The notes under the pieces: generated by a model
Told to the model about the DNA's origin: nothing
Seen by the model: the letters and a program-made list of their open reading frames with translations, nothing else
Databases searched by the model: none
NCBI GenBank assembly: GCA_032358255.1
Contig: JAULBX010028016.1
Location: 1-32,201, forward strand
DNA: 32,201 nucleotides
Source of the DNA: Heterotrichella gracilis
Taxonomy: Eukaryota > Sar > Xanthophyceae > Tribonematales > Xanthonemataceae
Direction of reading: 5' to 3'
Part shown: positions 20,434 through 29,901 of the stretch, piece after piece
How positions within the stretch are numbered: position 1 is the first letter of the stretch
How the letters are laid out: each line of letters opens with the position of its first letter
Program-made: the position numbers and the translations under genes

Positions 20434-23400
20434 TTACGCGGGCTTGTATGACTGCAACAGGCACGGCACAGAGTCAGAGCACAGGTGTTTGCTGCGGAGC
20501 GTGCATTTTCATGTGGGCATGTGTATGTGTCCCGCCGCGATTGTATGCGGGTGCGTCATATGCACACCGGTCAATGTACGTCCATATGCACTAGCGCAGG
20601 GCGTCTCCCGGATTGTGAATGCAATTGAGTGTAAGGTGAAATCTGAAACAGGGGAAACAGGGTAAAGAATGCGAAATATAATCCTACCAGTCCCTGCAGC
20701 AGATGACCGGGTATATGCACACATGCCATTCATACAACCGGCCTGCACCGAAGCACCCTGGCCCTGCACTTACCCAGTCTGGTGGGATCTGGCCATCCTC
20801 CATGATTGCTGGCCCGTAGTACTCCACAAACCAGTGCACAAAGCGGCGCACACCCTCGTCCAGGGAGACGCTGGGCTGGTACCCGAGGTCCTGCGCATGG
20901 CCACCATAGGGATGAATTGATTACCTTGGGGCTAGCTATCCAGACCCAAGATGATTGAATACTCCAGGCCAGGGTTAATGCCCTGCAGTTAACATGGCAA
21001 CTTTGCCAATGCAACAGGGCTAAGAGAGGGAAAGTCAGAATCCCCTACCTCCTTTGCGTGAGTCACGTTGGCGAAGGTAGCCAGCACATCCCCAGTGGGC
21101 GGCATGGGGACATACTTGCGCACCGCCTTGCGCCGCAGGTGCTTCTCTAGGAGGTCCACCAGCTCGGACACCGTGTGGGGGTTGGTGTTGCCCAGGTTGT
21201 ACACGCTGCAGGAGCAATTTAGGGTTAGGGTTTGGAGTTTTAAGGTTTAGGGTTGGTGTTGCCAAGATTGTATACGCTGCAGGAATGGGGAGGGGTGCCA
21301 AACTTGACTAAAAAAGTTGTAATTTTATTGTGGATCCCACACTGTTTAGCTTCTCAAGGAGGTCCACCAGCTCGGACAGCGTGTGGGGTTGGTGTTGCCC
21401 AGGTTGTACACGCTGCGGGGGCGGTTTAGGGTTAGGTTTAAGGTTTAGGGTTGGTGTTGCCCAGATTGTACAGCTGCAGGTATGGGGAAGGGTGTCAAAC
21501 GTGACAAAAGCAATTGTTGATCCTACACTGTTTTAGCTTCTCAAGGAGGTCCACCAGGTCAAATGGTATGTGAGTTGGTTCTGCCCAGGTTTCACACGCT
21601 GCAGAGCGGCATGGGATGTCTCCTCCCCTCTCACCTGTACTTTGCCTTCCCCCGGATGCTGGGCTGCACCTTATCCACCGCCCCCAACACGCCCGCCACA
21701 ATGTCGCCCACATATGTGAAATCCCGGGACAGCTCCGAGTCGTTCGGTCCCTGGAAAATGCTGATGGGGTTGCCCTGCATCATGTTCACCGCAAACTTGT
21801 AGGCAGCCATGTCGGGCCTCCCCCAGGGGCCATAGACGGTGAAGAATCGGAGGCCGGTGGCTGACAGGGCGTAGATGTTGTGGTACACATGCGCAATCAT
21901 CTCATCAGCCTGCACAAGAGGGGTTTACAAACATGAGTAGAAGCCCTGTCGGCCAGTATTCATAAACTACTTTTTGATTTAGTGGATTTTGTTTCGCGAT
22001 GAAGAACCCCAGCCCCGTGGCTGACAGGGGTAGGTGTTGTGGTACATATGCGCGATCATCTCATCGGCCTGGGGGGGGGGGGGAGAGAGAGAGACACACC
22101 ACTAAATTAGGTAAAACCTCAAAGTACCGTGCATTGCAAAGCTGCGATGGCAAGCAAATGGGGAGGGCTGGGACTTGTGGTTGCAGCGCAGGCAGGCAGA
22201 CAGGTCCACCCCGTCACCCTTCTAGAACGGCAACAAGGCTTTTTTCAAGCACAATGAAGCTGCGCCCCACGCACCACGAAGGAAAAGCTAACACACGATT
22301 TCCCAGGGAAAACAAGAAAATGTAAGAAACATTGGCTTTGAATGATTGAAAGTGGATAATACTGTGCGCACCTTCTTTGTGGCAGCGTACAGGCTCGCTG
22401 GCTGGTCCACCCTATCGTCCTCAGAGAATGGCAGGTGCGTGTTGAGGCCATACACAGAAGAGGAAGAGGCATACACCAGGGAAGGCATGGGCTTTTGATC
22501 CTGCAGGGGAAGGAAAGGATGCGGGTCAGCGAAGATGAACTCTTGGCAGGCACATGAGAAGGACGTTGGTTGCAATTACACGTGGAGGTGGTAAGTTTTC
22601 AATGCGATGTAAAAATTTGCAGATGTGCCGGAGGCGTACACCAGGGAGGACATGGGCTTTTGGTCCTGCAAGGGCGGCAAAGGATGCAGGCAAGAGGGGC
22701 TGAATGTCCACAAGTGCATAATGGAACGACATGGTGGGGAGGTATAATCGCGATAGAAGGTGCAAACCTGGGTTGCATCTACAAATGACAACGTAGATTA
22801 GAGTCTCAAAAAGCCTCCCAAGCCGGGCACTGCCATACGCTGTGCAGCATTAATTAAATCCTCCGCCACCCACTCCACCAGCCACCTCCCCTCCACCACT
22901 CACCTTTATGTCTTCCAGCGGCACCACCCGTCCCTGCAACTACAACCCTTAGGAGCACCTCCACACTCCACCTCTTCCCCTCCTGGTAGTTTATATTTAG
23001 GTTCAAGGGTTTTAGGGTTCTCCCACCCACCTTGATGACCTCCAGCAGCGGCACCTGCCCTCCTCCACTTCTCTTCCTCCATGTTGCTTAGGGTTTAGGG
23101 TTTTAGGATTACTGATGTAGGGTTCAGGGTTTCCCCTCCCACCTTGATGACCTCCAGCAGCGCCACCTGTCCCGCTAGGTTGGCGTGCACGTAGGAGTAG
23201 GGGTTCTTGGCCGCATAGCGCACGCCGGCCTGCAAGGGGGTGCAGCAACATAAAAAATAATCACATCTGGGACTGATCGTTCGCAAGCCCTGCGTTGGAC
23301 ATCCAAGACTGCTTGCATCTTAAATGTTCTTCATTGAATACGTCTTTGGGTCTTTGCTGGCTGTCTGCGCTGCTGCATTCCATATGTCCTGCTGAAAATG

Positions 23401-25714
23401 CTGGGGAGGACCAGGCAATTTTGTAAATTGCAGAAGCTCACAATTTTGTTGGATTTTTAATGTAATTCAACACAACAATTTGCGAAGAACATCGTTTAAT
23501 CTGAGTACGCGCTCAGACTAGTCCATGTTGTACGCAGACTGTTACATTGGATTACATTAAAATCCCTACAAACAATGTAAGCTTCTGCAAGTCATGCGCT
23601 GGGCCCTGACAATGCAGTTGAAACCTTCTGTAACGGCCCGGCAATCCAAACTAGACTTGTACTTCTGAGCATGCGAAATACTGCCTTTGGATAAAACACC
23701 TCTTATAGGGCCAAATAGCATGTAGCATGAATGGAACGTCACCTGGCGGATCTGTGGTGTTCACCCTGACTGACCCTGGTTCTGACTGGTGTTCACCCTC
23801 GACCAAACCGCAAAATCCAATAACAACTGCCCCACAAGTGCCTCTAGGTGAATAAAGTGTGAAAAGAGCGCTGCAACAGCAGCCTGCGCAGAAGCTTCGA
23901 ACCTTTCAGCCCCCTAACCATAAGCCTAAACCCTACATGCATTTTTACCTGTGCCGCCAGGTGGAGCACGGGCGTGAAGCGGCACAGCGAAAACAGCCTG
24001 CACAGCAGCTCCGGATCTTTGATATCCCCAGACCCTAACACTAACCCTATACCCTCTCCCCTCACCTGTGCCGCCAGGTGGAGCACGTGCGTGAAGCGGC
24101 ACAGCGAGAACAGCCTGCGCAGCAGATCTGTGTCGTTGATGTCCCCGTCCACCGTGTACACTCTTTCCGACTCCAGGGCGGCTTGGCGGCCGCGCTTGAG
24201 TGACACCGGGTAGTAATCGTTGAAGTTGTCCAGGCCAAGCACGCCTGTGGAAGTGGGTGGACCGACGACATTACAGCCAATGAAGCTATGATTACTGATA
24301 TAACTTGTAAACCCTAAACGCTATGATGTTGTGAGGGGGAGGCCGCATGCGTGGGGGAGGGGGGGAAGTGTGGATGCGCAATGTAGCCAATAAGACACCT
24401 GGCAGTAATGTTATCCAGGCGAACCACACCTGGGGAAGTGAGATGGAACGGCGTCAGTATAGTCAATGAAGCTATGAATACTAATATAGACAAGTAAACC
24501 CTAAACCCTACGGTGGTGTGAGGGGGGGGGGCGCATGCGTGAGGGAGTGTGGATGCGTCGTGCACAATGCAGCCAATGAGCGACACCATGAAGTAACCGT
24601 TGAATTTATTCAGGCACCTGGGGAGGTGGGGTGAAGTGGTTTATAGAGCGTGGAGAGAGGTGAAGTGTGGAGGAAACTGATCCCAGTTTGCTACACAACA
24701 TTTTATCCCTTCATTGCCTAAACCCTAAAACCCTAAATCCACCGCTCCAGCTGACTGTCCACAAATGTAAGGAAAACATGAACGCTCACTTGAACCACCG
24801 CCCCTGTCCTGCAAAAGCTTCAACTAGCACACAGCATGCATGGCCCTAAACATCCACTTCTTGGCCTCACCATCGCCCCGCTTGCGCAGCTTGAGCGCTG
24901 ATTGCATCCCAATGAATCCTCCAGTGCCTGTCACCAGAACCACCAGCGGCTCCCGCTTGCCCAGCATGCCCAGGGGCTTGCATGATTCCAGGATACGCTT
25001 CTTGTCTATGGGCTTGAAACCACTCTGCGGCAGGGGCAACCAAGGTGGGTGAGGCTATGGAACCCACAGGGCAGGAAGCTTCATGCTCTGTTGGTGGGCC
25101 AAAGAGCAAAGCTTTGTTGCTAGAAGCTATGTTCAAATGGGTATGCATAGCTCAAAGTGTCACTCTATAGTAGCAATAGATGCCAGTGTGGGTTGGGCAT
25201 GCACGGTGTGCACCCACGCACCCTGGCTTGGCCAGTTATCCCCATCTTTATCGACCCTGGAAAGTGCTTTGCCACATCCTCGCCAATGTGGCGCAGTGTG
25301 AGCAGAGGGATGGGCTTGGGCAGGGTTGTGACGTCCAACAAGGGTTTCCTTGTCAACTGCTGGGTGGTGAAGAAACTGCAAGATGCAGACTGAAGGCTGA
25401 AGAAAAAAGAAAGGAATGTGAAAGACTGGCTATATTGGGAATTGAAGATCTGTCACTGCCACTGTTAGCAACACTTGAAGCATACAGGAGAGAACGAGAG
25501 CACAGCAAGAGAGCACTGGGCCAGGCATGTAGGGTGGATGGGCACTCACCAAAACAGGAGAGCCACGGCAACGAAGATTATCACCTTCACCACCTGCAGA
25601 GGCCACCATTGGGGTTGCTACCAATATACCAGTGCTCCTTTCGTGCAATGTGGGCGATGAAAACGGCGTTGGGACCCTGGCAGGCCACGTCCTTTTGTAA
25701 CGCACAGCTACCAT
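20434..25714 (-). CDS. GAE: UDP-glucuronate 4-epimerase, membrane-anchored
   Basis: Eleven minus-strand exons: 25676-25714, 25550-25593, 25222-25375, 24871-25024, 24066-24244, 23143-23229, 22372-22500, 21635-21909, 21049-21205, 20774-20890, 20434-20451; phase closes at all ten junctions, giving 450 residues, the usual length of the plant/algal family. The enzyme interconverts UDP-glucuronate and UDP-galacturonate for wall polysaccharides, typically as a type II Golgi membrane protein. Seen here: basic N-terminus, a membrane segment about residues 14-31 (VVKVIIFVAVALLFCFF), the NAD-binding GTGGFIG at 112-118, GLDNFNDYYPVSLK, VYASSSSVYGLN, catalytic Tyr257-x3-Lys261 (YAATK), TGLRFFTVYGPWGRPDM, ARDFTY-like SRDFTYV and NLGN. 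The five-codon last exon (SYKPA) is the least certain. Five exons have ghost copies in adjacent introns. Confidence 0.92.
21251..21604 (-). repeat. Nested array of exon 9 ghosts (epimerase)
   Basis: Four partial copies of the 5' part of exon 9 lie in the upstream intron: short copies at 21251-21293 and 21448-21480, long copies at 21349-21418 and 21536-21604. Shared blocks are TTGGTGTTGCCCAG.TTGTA and TCAAGGAGGTCCACCAG. Long and short copies alternate and each pair repeats with about 190-210 bp spacing, with a common linker (TGTCAAACGTGAC / TGCCAAACTTGAC ... ACACTGTTT). TTTAGGG motifs sit between them. The array is therefore two-level: a short duplication first, then duplication of the larger block. 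Confidence 0.85.
21999..22071 (-). repeat. Ghost of the start of epimerase exon 8
   Basis: Closely matches 21838-21911: GAAGAA.C, GTGGCTGACAGGG, TTGTGGTACA, GCG.(A/G)ATCATCTCATC.GCCTG. The acceptor AG is preserved behind a C-rich tract (poly-G on plus). One base difference in the GGGGTAGG region breaks the reading frame. The copy ends within the first third of the exon. Confidence 0.85.
22070..22095 (+). repeat. Poly-G and GA microsatellite
   Basis: A run of 13 or more G followed by (GA)n. In the gene's sense strand this is a poly-C stretch immediately before the exon 8 ghost acceptor, where it would serve as a pyrimidine tract. Confidence 0.9.
22632..22690 (-). repeat. Ghost of the start of epimerase exon 7
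   Basis: Matches the first 45 bp or so of exon 7 plus its acceptor and upstream intron. It still reads DQKPMSSLVYAS against DQKPMPSLVYAS in the real exon, with a good acceptor (CTTGCAG). After that the similarity ends. A mutually exclusive exon would need a donor that I do not see. Confidence 0.8.
22899..23063 (-). repeat. Two ghosts of the end of epimerase exon 6
   Basis: Segments 23025-23063 and 22899-22933 repeat the donor edge of exon 6 (real copy 23137-23175): CACCTTGATGACCTCCAGCA and, more worn, CACCTTTATGTCTTCCAGC. The first still encodes LLEVIK then GT. A TTTTAGGG motif separates units. Confidence 0.8.
23849..24030 (-). repeat. Two ghosts of the end of epimerase exon 5
   Basis: Segment 23947-24030 is a strong copy of 24068-24150 and reads GDIKDPELLCRLFSLCRF, then VLHLAAQ and GT, in the same frame as the real exon. 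Segment 23849-23912 is a worn copy (KLLRRLLLQRSFHTLF). The frame stays open through all three, so an unspliced transcript would encode three tandem versions of this segment. Confidence 0.85.
24392..24636 (-). repeat. Two ghosts of the start of epimerase exon 5
   Basis: Segments 24392-24443 and 24579-24636 repeat the acceptor edge of exon 5 and following intron (real copy near 24199-24260). Together with the real copy they form three tandem units of about 190 bp, each carrying GACACC..G.AGTAA, a CCTG(G/T)GGAAGTG-like motif, CCAATGA(A)G, and a GAGGGGG..GCATGCGTG block, with CCCTAAA motifs in two of the spacers. Confidence 0.82.
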
Positions 25715-26918
25715 GGCCACGTTGACTGCCCCTTGGGACACCCACGTACCTTTCGTCCACGCTTGTAGCTCGGTGGCCCCTTACGGGTGACTAGAAGCGA
25801 TCGTCTATGGACACTAGTGCGGTGTGAGCCCACCAATCTGGGTGACAACCCGTGAGAAAACATCAGGGCTAACCACCGACCGTCACCATGTCGTGGGGGA
25901 GTTGGGCACTGGTGCGGACCCAACTCCGGGTGAAACGGCTGGAAACGTGGGCGACTACTATTGCAACAATAGCAGGTCTACAACGAGAGCTAGCACCACG
26001 GATCTGCCCTTTGTTGCGTCACGATACAACACGTCAGTGGAATGGATGCTGCTGCATGGTTTCAAAAATGAGGCCACGTCAAAATAGGAGCAATGTCAGC
26101 TCCAAAACTGGGTCACCGTCTAGCGAGCAATGAAGAGCAATCCAATACAAAAGGGGCGCAGGACACTTGACAGAAGAGGTTGTGGCGCGATTACGTCTTC
26201 TCGAGTTTGCTAGAAATTGGAGCCTTTTTTGTTTCCAAAAAAAATAAAGGCCAAACGGTGTGTAGAAACCCTTGAATTCCCAGTAAAACCCTAGAAACCA
26301 CACGGGAAACCACATGCGAACCTTTGTAAATTTGAGGGCCATTCTTATTTATTGTATTGTTTTACAAGCTGCTGATGAACCACGATTGCAGCAGTATTTC
26401 GCATATGCAGAAGTTTTCATACAACTTAAAATTAATCGCTGTGCGCAAGCAAGCAATGGGTATGGTTCATAGCTTGGAACCATTACGAAAGCACAGGGTG
26501 AGGGATCCTCGACAACTACAGCACTTGCAAGGAGCAGTTTCATTCCAATGGCCAATTCATAGGCAAGCGCAGCAATCCTCAGCGCCCATTTGGTTCTAAA
26601 ACGGGCTGTAGTTCACTGATCAAGCTACACGCCATCAACTTCCTGCATTGGGTTATCATGATGGAGAACAAGATGTATACTAGACACCAGGTGTCATGCG
26701 GCCTCATACTGGTTCAGACAGCGGCTTAGATTTTTGTGTCTTTTCCGATGGGTTCTGTATCCACGTGGATCTGTGTGCATTGTCAATGCAAGCCTGCAGA
26801 TACATGAAGTGTACACTACCTTGCGGCACCAGCATCATTTTAGCCAGTGGGTCCTGCTACTAAAATTTGTGGCATGGCACTCCCAGCTCAGATGACTTCC
26901 CCGCCTGCGACGGCACCC
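25715..26918. other. Intergenic, no supported gene
   Basis: Upstream flank of the epimerase gene. A plus-strand frame at 25824-26087 and a minus-strand frame at 26079-26342 are open but have no family features. A long A-run lies near 26236-26250. The 3' end of the neighbouring unrecognised gene might extend into this region. Confidence 0.5.
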
Positions 26919-27478
26919 CACCTGCATTGTCGTTGCTCCAATTTTGGTTGACCTCCTCCTTTGTCCCATTGGCTTGCCCTTGGCTAATTGGGTGGATCAG
27001 CAAATTTACCCTAAACGATAAACCTAAACCCCAGCCTATCCCCCCACCTGCATCGTCATGGCCCCAACATTCTCCTTGGCCTCATCCTGCTTGGTCTGCT
27101 TGTCTCAGTCGGCAAATTACCCTAAACCATAAACCCATGTCAGTAGCTTAGCATCCCACCTGTATCCTATGTCCCCAACCTTCTCCTTGGCATCATCCTT
27201 TTGTCAGGATCGACAAACTACCCTAAATCCCAAACCCTGATCAGTAGCAGGGCACCCTACCTGCATCGCCATAGCCCCCAACCTTCTGCTTGGCGTCATA
27301 CTGCTTCGCCTGCTTGCCAGAATTGGCAAATTACCTTGAATTCTAAACCCTAGCCTACCACCCCACCTGCATTGTCATAACCCCAACCTTCTCCTTGGCC
27401 TCATCCTGCTTGGCCTGCTTGTCCGGATCAGCAAGTTCCCCTAAATTCTAAACCCTAAACCCTAGCCTGTTACCCCAC
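26919..27478 (-). repeat. Tandem array of five exon ghosts, period about 110 bp
   Basis: Units begin at about 26919, 27045, 27157, 27258 and 27364, and continue in the real exon edge at 27476. Each unit holds a copy of the exon tail coding (D)KQAKQDEAKE.VG.MTMQ, a CAG/GT donor edge, and an AT-rich spacer with CCCTAAA-type motifs. The copies at 27045 and 27364 keep the frame; the copy at 27258 has a one-base insertion; those at 26919 and 27157 are badly worn. Confidence 0.9.
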
Positions 27479-29901
27479 CTGCATCGTCATGGCCCCAACC
27501 CTCTCCTTTGCCTCATCCTGCTTTGCCTGCTTGTCCGGCAGATCCCCAAAGTCCCTAGCCGGGTGGACAGGGTTCTCGGTCCAGCTCACCGCCTTCACAT
27601 TGTCCCTGCCCGCAGTGCCGTATGACTTGCGCATGGCGCCATATGTGTTGTCGGTGCCGGAGGGGACGGCAACGGTTGGCAAGGGGGCCGCAGCATCGTG
27701 GGACTCGTAGCCGGTGTTTGCCATCAGCGGTGCCTGCGGGTGTGCCATGTGGCGATGCCATTGTGAGTCATGGGTGGGAGGGGGTGTCTCATCGAACTGG
27801 ACATGCCATTGTAAGTCACGGGTGGGAGGGAAATGGTATGCGCACGCATGGGAGGTGCAGGGCTATGGCTGGGCTATGACACATGGCATGAGATACATGC
27901 ATGCACTGCAGACATGGGCATGACAGATGCTCAGCACTAGTAGTAAAGCTGCAGTGATGTCTGGCATCATGTTGTCAGCACCTAGAAAACCTGAAAGCGG
28001 GTAAGTAGGCAAAAATGCACATGTGTGGCCTGAGCTAACAAGGACTACAGACTTTTGTGCTGATCTCAGGTTACAGGTTTAAGGGTTTAAACCCTTAACT
28101 CTTAACATATGGGGAATGCAGACCGATGCCTTACGGCATGGGATCAACCATGGTGTGTATACATTGTGGACCCTAAACCATTATACCCTAAACCCTGCAC
28201 ACATTGCCCTGGGGGATGGTCCATGCCAGGAAATATTATGCAGTATAGAGTGTATGTACCATGGCATGCCACTGAAGATACTGTACCTACCACCATAGAA
28301 GAAGAAAAAAACAGGGGCCGCACAGAGGCGGAGTCAGGGGCCCACTGGCACTACATACGTTTTGCCAGAGAAATGAATTATATGTAAGAACATGTAGTAC
28401 ATACTGCGTGGGGGTGACCTTGTGTTTCCAGGTGCATCCAGCTGGCGATGCCGTCAGTAATGCACAAAAACGTTTCAAACCTTGTACCAACCTTGCGCCG
28501 CCTTGTCATAAGGTGGGCTTGAATAATAAATATCAGAAATTGAAAATAAAATAACATAACATATTTAGCCTGCTAGCCTGCTGCTAGCCTCGCAGGCGCT
28601 TATTAAGTGGAGGAAGTCACCCTCCTCTCCACTAAAAGCCCTACCACTAATGAATTAATGCATCAGATGTGTGCAGGCTGACCTAGCTGGCCCTATATTT
28701 GCACCAACACCTTGCGCAAGCCTTATCACTGGGTTGGTACAGTTGTTACAAGGTTGGGTGGGCCGGACTGCCTAAGGTGTAGAACATACGAATGAATACA
28801 ATGAATATATAAGTATGCGTTACACCAAGGTCAGGAACTGAGTCAGAAGTAACTCTGGAAAGAAATGCGTATAGGATGGTGTACCCTAGCCCAAACCTAG
28901 GGCAGCATACCCTCACCCCTGCCCCTTACAATCAGCACCCACACTCACACACACCTGCAAACTTGTGCGGTGCCACCTATTGCGAATAGGCCAGCAAACC
29001 ATATAGGTGCAATCTTGTGCGGTGCCACCTGGCTGGCCTATATCGCATGTACAGACATTATGTTGAGCAACTCCTACACAGAAAGCACGCTGGAGAAGGT
29101 CCAATGCCAGCGCAGCCAGCGGGGCATGTAGATGGGCTGCGCAAGAATACTCTGTATCCTGTGCCCCATGCCGTGCCCCGTCACGCACACTGTACCGGTA
29201 TTGATTGGACCATGTCATGCATATGTGCATTGTATGGATGTGATTGCTTACCAAAATACTCCCTTGCCAGGTAATCGTCATCGGCGATGCATGTGTTTTC
29301 TGCATGTCACATGTATGTGCAAAATTACTTAATGTGACATGTGCACATTTACTAATTGTGACAGCAATTTGACAGTCCAAGCCTTGCTGAGCAGCTTGGG
29401 ACCAGTGTTTGCCAGATACTGGATCATGATGTAGATAGCTCACCTGCAGGTCACCAGCATGACCCCCTGCCAGGTCACCGCTGCTGCTGCTGCCCATGTG
29501 GCGGTGGTGGGCGCCCTTGCTGCCCGTCATCACCACAGTGTCACTGTCAGCGTACTGGAACCGCAGGTGGCGCTGCGGTGAGGGCTGTGGCACACCCCCT
29601 CGAGAAGTGTCACCTTGACCTGCAGTTCAAGGTGAAAATAATGCAGATCTGGAAAATATTATCAGTATTGAAGGGCTGAAACGTGGCGAGAAATTGAAGT
29701 TAGCCTGGTAACTTGTCCAGGAGCAAAGCGACAGAGATGCAAATCTGCAAGCAGCAGACTTCGAACTAGAAGACGCGCTGCAAAACCAAGTTGGCCTCAG
29801 GCTGAAGATGGCAAAATTGACAGCAAGGCAAAACTTTTGCAGTGCAGGCTCTCACCTAGCAGGTCGGACCAGCTGCCAGAGTTGGTGAAGAAACCTCCCA
29901 T
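27479..29901 (-). CDS. Unrecognised protein, three exons (3' end uncertain)
   Basis: Minus-strand exons 29856-29901, 29444-29619 and 27479-27733; phases 1 and 0 close. The first exon is only 46 nt, starting MGGFFTNSGSWSDLL. The second contains HLRFQYADSDTVVMTGSKG and an HRHMGSSSSG stretch. The third contains SGTDNTYGAMRKSYGTAG, KAVSWTENPVHPARDFGDLP and a Lys/Glu-rich helix ending MTMQ. The start was chosen because it joins in phase to exon 2. The soluble, Ser/Gly-rich sequence shows no membrane segment; I do not recognise the family. The gene may splice on from the CAG/GT at 27479, or read through to a TAA at 27470-27472. The 1.7-kb second intron may hide a further exon. The last exon's tail is the source of the adjacent tandem array. 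Confidence 0.55.
27757..27834. repeat. Two-copy direct repeat, about 52 bp apart
   Basis: ATGCCATTGTGAGTCATGGG and ATGCCATTGTAAGTCACGGG, each followed by TGGGAGGG, at about 27754-27782 and 27806-27834. Both lie just upstream (in gene sense) of exon 3 of the unrecognised gene. Confidence 0.8.
28962..29030. repeat. Perfect 17-bp direct repeat
   Basis: CTTGTGCGGTGCCACCT occurs at 28962-28978 and 29014-29030, within the long second intron of the unrecognised gene. The rest of 27734-29443 shows only short random frames, some CCCTAAA motifs (about 28170-28198) and a small inverted repeat near 28605-28635. Confidence 0.8.

Noticed and set aside
25824..26087. Retrotransposon-like reading frame upstream of the epimerase
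   Set aside because: No zinc knuckle, protease, integrase or reverse-transcriptase motif, and no terminal repeats were visible.
26919..27478. CRISPR-like array
   Set aside because: The 110-bp units are degenerate copies of an exon edge, spacers are related to one another, and the host is eukaryotic.
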